NCBI GenBank assembly: GCA_037893225.1
Contig: JAZGUH010000323.1
Location: forward strand, 992,001-1,056,000
DNA length: 64,000 bases
Reading direction: 5' to 3'
Source of the DNA: Hippasteria phrygiana
Lineage: Eukaryota; Echinodermata; Asteroidea; Valvatida; Goniasteridae
Below, one piece after another: positions 1 to 11,868 of this stretch. The stretch's first letter is position 1, and every line of letters begins with the position of its first letter. The translations under genes were made by a program, and so were the position numbers. Under the pieces are notes generated by a model that saw only the letters and a list, made by a program, of their open reading frames with translations, was not told the origin of the DNA and searched no databases.

Positions 1-158
1 GTAATTTTGACATGTATGGATAGCTTAGATCTGGCGCTACATGTTGCAATCATCGGCGGCTTCTTAGAGTTCAAACTTGTGGAGAAAATTCAAACCTCGC
101 AATGTTTATTTTCTTTCCGGCCAACATCTGTGTACATATTACCGTCTATTTATTGCTC

Positions 159-166
159 CATGCATG
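159..166. repeat. 8-bp palindrome catgcatg, present only in 164a monomers (first copy shown)
   Basis: Perfect palindrome at monomer positions 159-166 in A, B, D, E, G and M. In C, F, H, I, L and many K copies, 164 is c and the palindrome is lost. The array is therefore patterned into copies with and without this site. Confidence 0.6.
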
Positions 167-200
167 TCAAATTCCCTGGGGTATGGACTTGCTTTACTCA

Positions 201-216
201 TTCATAATTGCATGAA
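201..216. repeat. Short dyad ttcat-N6-atgaa in each monomer (first copy shown)
   Basis: Monomer positions 201-216 read ttcataattgcatgaa: 5-bp arms around a 6-base centre. It lies in a segment (198-219) where I saw no recurrent variant. It could be a weak protein site or chance; nothing in the sequence proves a role. Confidence 0.5.
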
Positions 217-1160
217 ATATCAACCAAATGCAGTAATTGTGACATGTATGGATAGCTTCGATCTGGCGCTACATGTTGCAATCATCGGCGGCTTCCTAGA
301 GTTAAAACTTGTGGAGAAAATTCAAACCTCGCAATGTTTATTTTCTTTCCGGCCAACATCTGTGTACATGTTACCGTCTATTTATTGCTCCATGCATGTC
401 AAATTCCCTGGGGTATGGTCTTGCTTTACTCATTCATAATTGCATGAAATATCAACCAAATGCAGTAATTTTGACATGTATGGATAGCTTAGATCTGGCG
501 CTACATGTTGCAATCATCGGCGGCTTCCTAGAGTTCAAACTTGCTGAGAAAATTCAAACCTCGCCATGTTTATTTTCTTTCCGGCCAACATCTGTGTACA
601 TATTACCTTCTATTTATTGCTCCATGCATGTCAAATTCCCTGGGGTATGGACTTGCTTTATTCATTCATAATTGCATGAAATATCAACCAAATGCAGTAA
701 TTTTGACATGTATGGATAGCTTAGATCTGGCGCTACATGTTGCAATCATCGGCGGCTTCTTAGAGTTCAAACTTGTGGAGAAAATTCAAACATCGCAATG
801 TTTATTTTCTTTCTGGCCAACATCTGTGTGCATATTACCTTCTATTTATTGCTCCATGCATGTCAAATTCCCTGGGGTATGGACTTGCTTTATTCATTCA
901 TAATTGCATGAAATATCAACCAAATGCAGTAATTTTGACATGTATGTATAGCTTAGATCTGGCGCTACATGTTGCAATCATCGGCGGCTTCCTAGAGTTA
1001 AAACTTGTGGAGAAAATTCAAACCTCGCAATGTTTATTTTCTTTCCGGCCAACATCTGTGTGCATATTAACTTTTATTTATTGCTCCATGCCTGTCAAAT
1101 TCCCTGGGGTATGGTCTTGCTTTACTCATTCATAATTGCATGAAATATCAACCAAATGCA

Positions 1161-3712
1161 GTAATTTTGACATGTATGGATAGCTTAGATCTGGCGCTAC
1201 ATGTTGCAATCATCGGCGGCTTCTTAGAGTTCAAACTTGTGGAGAAAATTCAAACCTCGCAATGTTTATTTTCTTTCCGGCCAACATCTGTGTACATATT
1301 ACCGTCTATTTATTGCTCCATGCATGTCAAATTCCCTGGGGTATGGACTTGCTTTACTCATTCATAATTGCATGAAATATCAACCAAATGCAGTAATTGT
1401 GACATGTATGGATAGCTTCGATCTGGCGCTACATGTTGCAATCATCGGCGGCTTCCTAGAGTTAAAACTTGTGGAGAAAATTCAAACCTCGCAATGTTTA
1501 TTTTCTTTCCGGCCAACATCTGTGTACATGTTACCGTCTATTTATTGCTCCATGCATGTCAAATTCCCTGGGGTATGGACTTGCTTTACTCATTCATAAT
1601 TGCATGAAATATCAACCAAATTCAGTAATTTTGACATGTATGGATAGCTTAGATCTGGCGCTACATGTTGCAATCATCGGCGGCTTCCTAGAGTTAAAAC
1701 TTGTGGAGAAAATTCAAACCTCGCAATGTTTATTTTCTTTCCGGCCAACATCTGTGTGCATATTACCTTTTATTTATTGCTCCATGCCTGTCAAATTCCC
1801 TGGGGTATGGTCTTGCTTTACTCATTCATAATTGCATGAAATATCAACCAAATGTAGTAATTTTGACATGTATGGATAGCGTAGATCTGGCGCTACATGT
1901 TGCAATCATCGGCGGCTTCTTAGAGTTCAAACTTGCTGAGAAAATTCAAACCTCGCCATGTTTATTTTCTTTCCGGCCAACATCTGTGTACATATTACCT
2001 TCTATTTATTGCTCCATGCATGTCAAATTCCCTGGGGTATGGACTTGCTTTATTCATTCATAATTGCATGAAATATCAACCAAATGCAGTAATTTTGACA
2101 TGTATGGATAGCTTAGATCTGGCGCTACATGTTGCAATCATCGGCGGCTTCTTAGAGTTCAAACTTGTGGAGAAAATTCAAACATCGCAATGTTTATTTT
2201 CTTTCTGGCCAACATCTGTGTGCATATTACCTTCTATGTATTGCTCCATGCATGTCAAATTCCCTGGGGTATGGACTTGCTTTATTCATTCATAATTGCA
2301 TGAAATATCAACCAAATGCAGTAATTTTGACATGTATGGATAGCTTAGATCTGGCGCTACATGTTGCAATCATCGGCGGCTTCCTAGAGTTAAAACTTGT
2401 GGAGAAAATTCAAACCTCGCAATGTTTATTTTCTTTCCGGCCAACATCTGTGTGCATATTACCTTTTATGTATTGCTCCATGCCTGTCAAATTCCCTGGG
2501 GTATGGTCTTGCTTTACTCATTCATAATTGCATGAAATATCAACCAAATGCAGTAATTTTGACATGTATGGATAGCTTAGATCTGGCGCTACATGTTGCA
2601 ATCATCGGCGGCTTCTTAGAGTTCAAACTTGTGGAGAAAATTCAAACCTCGCAATGTTTATTTTCTTTCCGGCCAACATCTGTGTACATATTACCATCTA
2701 ATTATTGCTCCATGCATGTCAAATTCCCTGGGGTATGGACTTGCTTTACTCATTCATAATTGCATGAAATATCAACCAAATTCAGTAATTTTGACATGTA
2801 TGGATAGCTTAGATCTGGCGCTACATGTTGCAATCATCGGCGGCTTCCTAGAGTTAAAACTTGTGGAGAAAATTCAAACCTCGCAATGTTTATTTTCTTT
2901 CCGGCCAACATCTGTGTGCATATTACCTTTTATTTATTGCTCCATGCCTGTCAAATTCCCTGGGGTATGGTCTTGCTTTACTCATTCATAATTGCATGAA
3001 ATATCAACCAAATGCAGTAATTTTGACATGTATGGATAGCGTAGATCTGGCGCTACATGTTGCAATCATCGGCGGCTTCTTAGAGTTCAAACTTGCTGAG
3101 AAAATTCAAACCTCGCCATGTTTATTTTCTTTCCGGCCAACATCTGTGTACATATTACCTTCTATTTATTGCTCCATGCATGTCAAATTCCCTGGGGTAT
3201 GGACTTGCTTTATTCATTCATAATTGCATGAAATATCAACCAAATGCAGTAATTTTGACATGTATGGATAGCTTAGATCTGGCGCTACATGTTGCAATCA
3301 TCGGCGGCTTCTTAGAGTTCAAACTTGTGGAGAAAATTCAAACATCGCAATGTTTATTTTCTTTCTGGCCAACATCTGTGTGCATATTACCTTCTATTTA
3401 TTGCTCCATGCATGTCAAATTCCCTGGGGTATGGACTTGCTTTACTCATTCATAATTGCATGAAATATCAACCAAATTCAGTAATTTTGACATGTATGGA
3501 TAGCTTAGATCTGGCGCTACATGTTGCAATCATCGGCGGCTTCCTAGAGTTAAAACTTGTGGAGAAAATTCAAACCTCGCAATGTTTATGTTCTTTCCGG
3601 CCAACATCTGTGTGCATATTACCTTTTATTTATTGCTCCATGCCTGTCAAATTCCCTGGGGTATGGACTTGCTTTACTCATTCATAATTGCATGAAATAT
3701 CAACCAAATTCA
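1161..3712 (+). repeat. Eleven-monomer unit A-B-C1-D1-E2-F-G1-C1-D2-E3-H*
   Basis: Monomers m6-m16, 2,552 bp. The order is that of the 14-mer at 28585-31832 up to H, but D3-E-I is missing because zone II begins here. Bases 1393-3712 (m7-m16) recur at 15361-17680 with the same order and the same E2 (150g) subtype. Confidence 0.88.
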
Positions 3713-5110
3713 GTACTTTTGACATGTATGGATAGCTTAGATTTGGCGCTACATGTTGCAATTATCGGCGGCTTCTTAGAGTTAACACTTGTGGAGAAAA
3801 TTCAAACCTCGCAATGTTTATTTTCTTTCCGGCCAACATCTGTGTGCATATTACCTTCTATTTATTGCTCCATGCATGTCAAATTCCCTGGGGTATGGAC
3901 TTGCTTTACTCATTCATAATTGCATGAAATATCAACCAAATGCAGTAATTTTGACATGTATGTATAGCTTAGATCTGGCGCTACATGTTGCAATCATCGG
4001 CGGCTTCCTAGAGTTAAAACTTGTGGAGAAAATTCAAACCTCGCAATGTTTATTTTCTTTCCGGCCAACATCTGTGTGCATATTACCTTCTATTTATTGC
4101 TCCATGCATGTCAAATTCCCTGGGGTATGGACTTGCTTTACTCATTCATAATTGCATGAAATATCAACCAAATGCAGTAATTTTGACATGTATGGATAGC
4201 TTAGATCTGGCGCTACATGTTGCAATCATCGGCGGCTTCTTAGAGTTCAAACTTGTGGAGAAAATTCAAACCTCGCAATGTTTATTTTCTTTCCGGCCAA
4301 CATCTGTGTACATATTACCGTCTATTTATTGCTCCATGCATGTCAAATTCCCTGGGGTATGGACTTGCTTTACTCATTCATAATTGCATGAAATATCAAC
4401 CAAATGCAGTAATTGTGACATGTATGGATAGCTTCGATCTGGCGCTACATGTTGCAATCATCGGCGGCTTCCTAGAGTTAAAACTTGTGGAGAAAATTCA
4501 AACCTCGCAATGTTTATTTTCTTTCCGGCCAACATCTGTGTACATGTTACCGTCTATTTATTGCTCCATGCATGTCAAATTCCCTGGGGTATGGACTTGC
4601 TTTACTCATTCATAATTGCATGAAATATCAACCAAATTCAGTAATTTTGACATGTATGGATAGCTTAGATCTGGCGCTACATGTTGCAATCATCGGCGGC
4701 TTCCTAGAGTTAAAACTTGTGGAGAAAATTCAAACCTCGCAATGTTTATTTTCTTTCCGGCCAACATCTGTGTGCATATTACCTTTTATTTATTGCTCCA
4801 TGCCTGTCAAATTCCCTGGGGTATGGTCTTGCTTTACTCATTCATAATTGCATGAAATATCAACCAAATGCAGTAATTTTGACATGTATGGATAGCTTAG
4901 ATCTGGCGCTACATGTTGCAATCATCGGCGGCTTCCTAGAGTTAAAACTTGTGGAGAAAATTCAAACCTCGCAATGTTTATTTTCTTTCCGGCCAACATC
5001 TGTGTGCATACATGTATTACCTTTTATTTATTGCTCCATGCCTGTCAAATTCCCTGGGGTATGGTCTTGCTTTACTCATTCATAATTGCATGAAATATCA
5101 ACCAAATGCA
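3713..5110 (+). repeat. Six-monomer leading segment J1-K-A-B-C1-L1
   Basis: Monomers m17-m22 (5 x 232 + 238 bp, minus nothing else: 1,398 bp). J1 is recognised by gtactttt (4c), 31t, 51t and 74c; K by 19t. The order resembles 13261-14896, where L1-M-J-K-A-B also occurs. L1 (4873-5110) carries the first 6-bp insertion. Confidence 0.85.
4873..5110 (+). repeat. 238-bp monomer L1 (m22) with 6-bp insertion
   Basis: A C-like monomer in which tgcatattacc reads tgcatacatgtattacc. The extra six bases create a perfect 10-bp palindrome, atacatgtat, at 5008-5017. The preceding tail is 230g. Confidence 0.95.
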
Positions 5111-5342
5111 GTAATTTTGACATGTATGGATAGCTTAGATCTGGCGCTACATGTTGCAATCATCGGCGGCTTCCTAGAGTTAAAACTTGTGGAGAAAATT
5201 CAAACCTCGCAATGTTTATTTTCTTTCCGGCCAACATCTGTGTACATGTTACCGTCTATTTATTGCTCCATGCATGTCAAATTCCCTGGGGTATGGACTT
5301 GCTTTACTCATTCATAATTGCATGAAATATCAACCAAATTCA

Positions 5343-5580
5343 GTAATTTTGACATGTATGGATAGCTTAGATCTGGCGCTACATGTTGCAATCATCGGCG
5401 GCTTCCTAGAGTTAAAACTTGTGGAGAAAATTCAAACCTCGCAATGTTTATTTTCTTTCCGGCCAACATCTGTGTGCATACATGTATTACCTTTTATTTA
5501 TTGCTCCATGCCTGTCAAATTCCCTGGGGTATGGTCTTGCTTTACTCATTCATAATTGCATGAAATATCAACCAAATGCA
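5343..5580 (+). repeat. 238-bp monomer L2 (m24) with 6-bp insertion
   Basis: Same insertion and palindrome as m22, at 135-144 bases after the monomer start; the preceding tail is 230t. It lies in copy 1 of the 3,260-bp unit. Confidence 0.95.
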
Positions 5581-6740
5581 GTAATTTTGACATGTATGGA
5601 TAGCTTAGATCTGGCGCTACATGTTGCAATCATCGGCGGCTTCCTAGAGTTAAAACTTGTGGAGAAAATTCAAACCTCGCAATGTTTATTTTCTTTCCGG
5701 CCAACATCTGTGTACATGTTACCGTCTATTTATTGCTCCATGCATGTCAAATTCCCTGGGGTATGGACTTGCTTTACTCATTCATAATTGCATGAAATAT
5801 CAACCAAATTCAGTAATTTTGACATGTATGGATAGCTTAGATTTGGCGCTACATGTTGCAATTATCGGCGGCTTCTTAGAGTTAACACTTGTGGAGAAAA
5901 TTCAAACCTCGCAATGTTTATTTTCTTTCCGGCCAACATCTGTGTACATATTACCTTCTATTTATTGCTCCATGCATGTCAAATTCCCTGGGGTATGGAC
6001 TTGCTTTACTCATTCATAATTGCATGAAATATCAACCAAATGCAGTAATTTTGACATGTATGTATAGCTTAGATCTGGCGCTACATGTTGCAATCATCGG
6101 CGGCTTCCTAGAGTTAAAACTTGTGGAGAAAATTCAAACCTCGCAATGTTTATTTTCTTTCCGGCCAACATCTGTGTGCATATTACCTTCTATTTATTGC
6201 TCCATGCCTGTCAAATTCCCTGGGGTATGGACTTGCTTTACTCATTCATAATTGCATGAAATATCAACCAAATGCAGTAATTTTGACATGTATGGATAGC
6301 TTAGATCTGGCGCTACATGTTGCAATCATCGGCGGCTTCTTAGAGTTCAAACTTGTGGAGAAAATTCAAACCTCGCAATGTTTATTTTCTTTCCGGCCAA
6401 CATCTGTGTACATATTACCGTCTATTTATTGCTCCATGCATGTCAAATTCCCTGGGGTATGGACTTGCTTTACTCATTCATAATTGCATGAAATATCAAC
6501 CAAATGCAGTAATTGTGACATGTATGGATAGCTTCGATCTGGCGCTACATGTTGCAATCATCGGCGGCTTCCTAGAGTTAAAACTTGTGGAGAAAATTCA
6601 AACCTCGCAATGTTTATTTTCTTTCCGGCCAACATCTGTGTACATGTTACCGTCTATTTATTGCTCCATGCATGTCAAATTCCCTGGGGTATGGACTTGC
6701 TTTACTCATTCATAATTGCATGAAATACCAACCAAATTCA

Positions 6741-6978
6741 GTAATTTTGACATGTATGGATAGCTTAGATCTGGCGCTACATGTTGCAATCATCGGCGGC
6801 TTCCTAGAGTTAAAACTTGTGGAGAAAATTCAAACCTCGCAATGTTTATTTTCTTTCCGGCCAACATCTGTGTGCATACATGTATTACCTTTTATTTATT
6901 GCTCCATGCCTGTCAAATTCCCTGGGGTATGGTCTTGCTTTACTCATTCATAATTGCATGAAATATCAACCAAATGCA
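6741..6978 (+). repeat. 238-bp monomer L2 (m30) with 6-bp insertion
   Basis: Same insertion. It is preceded by the private 220c marker at 6728. Copy-1 counterpart of the monomer at 10001. Confidence 0.95.
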
Positions 6979-8602
6979 GTAATTTTGACATGTATGGATA
7001 GCTTAGATCTGGCGCTACATGTTGCAATCATCGGCGGCTTCCTAGAGTTAAAACTTGTGGAGAAAATTCAAACCTCGCAATGTTTATTTTCTTTCCGGCC
7101 AACATCTGTGTACATGTTACCGTCTATTTATTGCTCCATGCATGTCAAATTCCCTGGGGTATGGACTTGCTTTACTCATTCATAATTGCATGAAATATCA
7201 ACCAAATTCAGTAATTTTGACATGTATGGATAGCTTAGATCTGGCGCTACATGTTGCAATCATCGGCGGCTTCCTAGAGTTAAAACTTGTGGAGAAAATT
7301 CAAACCTCGCAATGTTTATTTTCTTTCCGGCCAACATCTGTGTACATGTTACCGTCTATTTATTGCTCCATGCATGTCAAATTCCCTGGGGTATGGACTT
7401 GCTTTACTCATTCATAATTGCATGAAATATCAACCAAATTCAGTACTTTTGACATGTATGGATAGCTTAGATTTGGCGCTACATGTTGCAATTATCGGCG
7501 GCTTCTTAGAGTTAACACTTGTGGAGAAAATTCAAACCTCGCAATGTTTATTTTCTTTCCGGCCAACATCTGTGTGCATATTACCTTCTATTTATTGCTC
7601 CATGCATGTCAAATTCCCTGGGGTATGGACTTGCTTTACTCATTCATAATTGCATGAAATATCAACCAAATGCAGTAATTTTGACATGTATGGATAGCTT
7701 AGATCTGGCGCTACATGTTGCAATCATCGGCGGCTTCTTAGAGTTCAAACTTGTGGAGAAAATTCAAACCTCGCAATGTTTATTTTCTTTCCGGACAACA
7801 TCTGTGTACATATTACCGTCTATTTATTGCTCCATGCATGTCAAATTCCCTGGGGTATGGACTTGCTTTACTCATTCATAATTGCATGAAATATCAACCA
7901 AATGCAGTAATTGTGACATGTATGGATAGCTTCGATCTGGCGCTACATGTTGCAATCATCGGCGGCTTCCTAGAGTTAAAACTTGTGGAGAAAATTCAAA
8001 CCTCGCAATGTTTATTTTCTTTCCGGCCAACATCTGTGTACATGTTACCGTCTATTTATTGCTCCATGCATGTCAAATTCCCTGGGGTATGGACTTGCTT
8101 TACTCATTCATAATTGCATGAAATATCAACCAAATTCAGTAATTTTGACATGTATGGATAGCTTAGATCTGGCGCTACATGTTGCAATCATCGGCGGCTT
8201 CCTAGAGTTAAAACTTGTGGAGAAAATTCAAACCTCGCAATGTTTATTTTCTTTCCGGCCAACATCTGTGTGCATATTACCTTTTATTTATTGCTCCATG
8301 CCTGTCAAATTCCCTGGGGTATGGTCTTGCTTTACTCATTCATAATTGCATGAAATATCAACCAAATGCAGTAATTTTGACATGTATGGATAGCTTAGAT
8401 CTGGCGCTACATGTTGCAATCATCGGCGGCTTCCTAGAGTTAAAACTTGTGGAGAAAATTCAAACCTCGCAATGTTTATTTTCTTTCCGGCCAACATCTG
8501 TGTACATGTTACCGTCTATTTATTGCTCCATGCATGTCAAATTCCCTGGGGTATGGACTTGCTTTACTCATTCATAATTGCATGAAATATCAACCAAATT
8601 CA

Positions 8603-8840
8603 GTAATTTTGACATGTATGGATAGCTTAGATCTGGCGCTACATGTTGCAATCATCGGCGGCTTCCTAGAGTTAAAACTTGTGGAGAAAATTCAAACCTC
8701 GCAATGTTTATTTTCTTTCCGGCCAACATCTGTGTGCATACATGTATTACCTTTTATTTATTGCTCCATGCCTGTCAAATTCCCTGGGGTATGGTCTTGC
8801 TTTACTCATTCATAATTGCATGAAATATCAACCAAATGCA
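8603..8840 (+). repeat. 238-bp monomer L2 (m38) with 6-bp insertion
   Basis: Same insertion; copy-2 counterpart of m24, 3,260 bp downstream. Confidence 0.95.
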
Positions 8841-10000
8841 GTAATTTTGACATGTATGGATAGCTTAGATCTGGCGCTACATGTTGCAATCATCGGCGGC
8901 TTCCTAGAGTTAAAACTTGTGGAGAAAATTCAAACCTCGCAATGTTTATTTTCTTTCCGGCCAACATCTGTGTACATGTTACCGTCTATTTATTGCTCCA
9001 TGCATGTCAAATTCCCTGGGGTATGGACTTGCTTTACTCATTCATAATTGCATGAAATATCAACCAAATTCAGTAATTTTGACATGTATGGATAGCTTAG
9101 ATTTGGCGCTACATGTTGCAATTATCGGCGGCTTCTTAGAGTTAACACTTGTGGAGAAAATTCAAACCTCGCAATGTTTATTTTCTTTCCGGCCAACATC
9201 TGTGTACATATTACCTTCTATTTATTGCTCCATGCATGTCAAATTCCCTGGGGTATGGACTTGCTTTACTCATTCATAATTGCATGAAATATCAACCAAA
9301 TGCAGTAATTTTGACATGTATGTATAGCTTAGATCTGGCGCTACATGTTGCAATCATCGGCGGCTTCCTAGAGTTAAAACTTGTGGAGAAAATTCAAACC
9401 TCGCAATGTTTATTTTCTTTCCGGCCAACATCTGTGTGCATATTACCTTCTATTTATTGCTCCATGCCTGTCAAATTCCCTGGGGTATGGACTTGCTTTA
9501 CTCATTCATAATTGCATGAAATATCAACCAAATGCAGTAATTTTGACATGTATGGATAGCTTAGATCTGGCGCTACATGTTGCAATCATCGGCGGCTTCT
9601 TAGAGTTCAAACTTGTGGAGAAAATTCAAACCTCGCAATGTTTATTTTCTTTCCGGCCAACATCTGTGTACATATTACCGTCTATTTATTGCTCCATGCA
9701 TGTCAAATTCCCTGGGGTATGGACTTGCTTTACTCATTCATAATTGCATGAAATATCAACCAAATGCAGTAATTGTGACATGTATGGATAGCTTCGATCT
9801 GGCGCTACATGTTGCAATCATCGGCGGCTTCCTAGAGTTAAAACTTGTGGAGAAAATTCAAACCTCGCAATGTTTATTTTCTTTCCGGCCAACATCTGTG
9901 TACATGTTACCGTCTATTTATTGCTCCATGCATGTCAAATTCCCTGGGGTATGGACTTGCTTTACTCATTCATAATTGCATGAAATACCAACCAAATTCA

Positions 10001-10238
10001 GTAATTTTGACATGTATGGATAGCTTAGATCTGGCGCTACATGTTGCAATCATCGGCGGCTTCCTAGAGTTAAAACTTGTGGAGAAAATTCAAACCTCGC
10101 AATGTTTATTTTCTTTCCGGCCAACATCTGTGTGCATACATGTATTACCTTTTATTTATTGCTCCATGCCTGTCAAATTCCCTGGGGTATGGTCTTGCTT
10201 TACTCATTCATAATTGCATGAAATATCAACCAAATGCA
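10001..10238 (+). repeat. 238-bp monomer L2 (m44) with 6-bp insertion
   Basis: Same insertion; counterpart of m30 and preceded by the same 220c marker (9988). Confidence 0.95.
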
Positions 10239-11630
10239 GTAATTTTGACATGTATGGATAGCTTAGATCTGGCGCTACATGTTGCAATCATCGGCGGCTT
10301 CCTAGAGTTAAAACTTGTGGAGAAAATTCAAACCTCGCAATGTTTATTTTCTTTCCGGCCAACATCTGTGTACATGTTACCGTCTATTTATTGCTCCATG
10401 CATGTCAAATTCCCTGGGGTATGGACTTGCTTTACTCATTCATAATTGCATGAAATATCAACCAAATTCAGTAATTTTGACATGTATGGATAGCTTAGAT
10501 CTGGCGCTACATGTTGCAATCATCGGCGGCTTCCTAGAGTTAAAACTTGTGGAGAAAATTCAAACCTCGCAATGTTTATTTTCTTTCCGGCCAACATCTG
10601 TGTACATGTTACCGTCTATTTATTGCTCCATGCATGTCAAATTCCCTGGGGTATGGACTTGCTTTACTCATTCATAATTGCATGAAATATCAACCAAATT
10701 CAGTACTTTTGACATGTATGGATAGCTTAGATTTGGCGCTACATGTTGCAATTATCGGCGGCTTCTTAGAGTTAACACTTGTGGAGAAAATTCAAACCTC
10801 GCAATGTTTATTTTCTTTCCGGCCAACATCTGTGTGCATATTACCTTCTATTTATTGCTCCATGCATGTCAAATTCCCTGGGGTATGGACTTGCTTTACT
10901 CATTCATAATTGCATGAAATATCAACCAAATGCAGTAATTTTGACATGTATGGATAGCTTAGATCTGGCGCTACATGTTGCAATCATCGGCGGCTTCTTA
11001 GAGTTCAAACTTGTGGAGAAAATTCAAACCTCGCAATGTTTATTTTCTTTCCGGCCAACATCTGTGTACATATTACCGTCTATTTATTGCTCCATGCATG
11101 TCAAATTCCCTGGGGTATGGACTTGCTTTACTCATTCATAATTGCATGAAATATCAACCAAATGCAGTAATTGTGACATGTATGGATAGCTTCGATCTGG
11201 CGCTACATGTTGCAATCATCGGCGGCTTCCTAGAGTTAAAACTTGTGGAGAAAATTCAAACCTCGCAATGTTTATTTTCTTTCCGGCCAACATCTGTGTA
11301 CATGTTACCGTCTATTTATTGCTCCATGCATGTCAAATTCCCTGGGGTATGGACTTGCTTTACTCATTCATAATTGCATGAAATATCAACCAAATTCAGT
11401 AATTTTGACATGTATGGATAGCTTAGATCTGGCGCTACATGTTGCAATCATCGGCGGCTTCCTAGAGTTAAAACTTGTGGAGAAAATTCAAACCTCGCAA
11501 TGTTTATTTTCTTTCCGGCCAACATCTGTGTGCATATTACCTTTTATTTATTGCTCCATGCCTGTCAAATTCCCTGGGGTATGGACTTGCTTTACTCATT
11601 CATAATTGCATGAAATACCAACCAAATTCA
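10001..11630 (+). repeat. Seven-monomer unit of 1,630 bp, copy 1
   Basis: Monomers m44-m50: L2-M-M-J1-A-B-C/B hybrid. The following 1,630 bp carry the same order. The private 220c change just before the unit (9988) recurs at 11618, exactly 1,630 bp on, which supports a direct duplication. Confidence 0.9.
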
Positions 11631-11868
11631 GTAATTTTGACATGTATGGATAGCTTAGATCTGGCGCTACATGTTGCAATCATCGGCGGCTTCCTAGAGT
11701 TAAAACTTGTGGAGAAAATTCAAACCTCGCAATGTTTATTTTCTTTCCGGCCAACATCTGTGTGCATACATGTATTACCTTTTATTTATTGCTCCATGCC
11801 TGTCAAATTCCCTGGGGTATGGTCTTGCTTTACTCATTCATAATTGCATGAAATATCAACCAAATGCA
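11631..11868 (+). repeat. 238-bp monomer L2 (m51) with 6-bp insertion
   Basis: Same insertion; counterpart of m44, 1,630 bp downstream, again with the 220c marker (11618). Confidence 0.95.

Larger units (their letters stand above)
1..1160 (+). repeat. Five-monomer partial unit A-B*-D3*-E1-I
   Basis: Monomers m1-m5. Compared with the fullest unit seen (28585-31832), the run from C1 to H is missing between B and D3. m2 (233-464) is a B monomer with a C-like tail (187t). m3 (465-696) has a C2/F-like front (64c) and a D3 back (72c, 80c, 81t). Both look like recombination hybrids at the join. The unit starts at the window edge, so its true left end is unknown. Confidence 0.85.
1..3712 (+). repeat. 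Zone I: 16 monomers of the D-to-I dialect
   Basis: Monomer order m1-m16 is A-B*-D3*-E1-I-A-B-C1-D1-E2-F-G1-C1-D2-E3-H*. The zone lacks the J, K, L and M types. Its last monomer (m16, 3481-3712) has an H body (110g, 164c) but an M-like tail (187a, 230t), so the switch into the next zone lies between about 3645 and 3667. B* and D3* are hybrids described separately. Confidence 0.9.
5111..8370 (+). repeat. Higher-order repeat, 14-mer of 3,260 bp, copy 1
   Basis: Monomers m23-m36: M-L2-M-J2-K-A-B-L2-M-M-J1-A-B-C1. The next 3,260 bp (8371-11630) repeat the same order. A private change at monomer position 220 (t to c, base 6728) recurs at 9988, exactly 3,260 bp on. The differences I noticed are base 7795 (c to a, copy 1 only) and the tail of the last monomer (187t here, 187a in copy 2). 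Confidence 0.92.
8371..11630 (+). repeat. Higher-order repeat, 14-mer of 3,260 bp, copy 2
   Basis: Monomers m37-m50 match m23-m36 one for one in type and length, including two 238-bp monomers. The last monomer (11399-11630) has a C body but a B-like tail (187a, then 220c), marking a crossover within it. Its second half, 10001-11630, is itself repeated at 11631-13260. Confidence 0.92.

Noticed and set aside
7..30. Bacterial-type promoter: ttgaca in every monomer
   Set aside because: No -10-like hexamer lies about 17 bases downstream (the nearest, ttagat, is at a 12-base spacing), and the context is eukaryotic satellite DNA. Hundreds of copies make a chance hexamer the simpler explanation.
243..280. 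CENP-B box in B monomers, around cttcgatctggcgct
   Set aside because: Only ttcg matches; the required A and CGGG positions of nTTCGnnnnAnnCGGGn are not met.
77..439. Ladder of about 120-residue open reading frames on the + strand, one per monomer (first shown)
   Set aside because: They are generated by the tandem repeat. The 120-codon form starts at TTG, not ATG; the ATG-started form is 91 or 75 codons. Successive frames overlap by 131 bp in different phases, and most variants between types are amino-acid changing. One copy has an in-frame stop directly after the TTG (36322). No family is recognisable.
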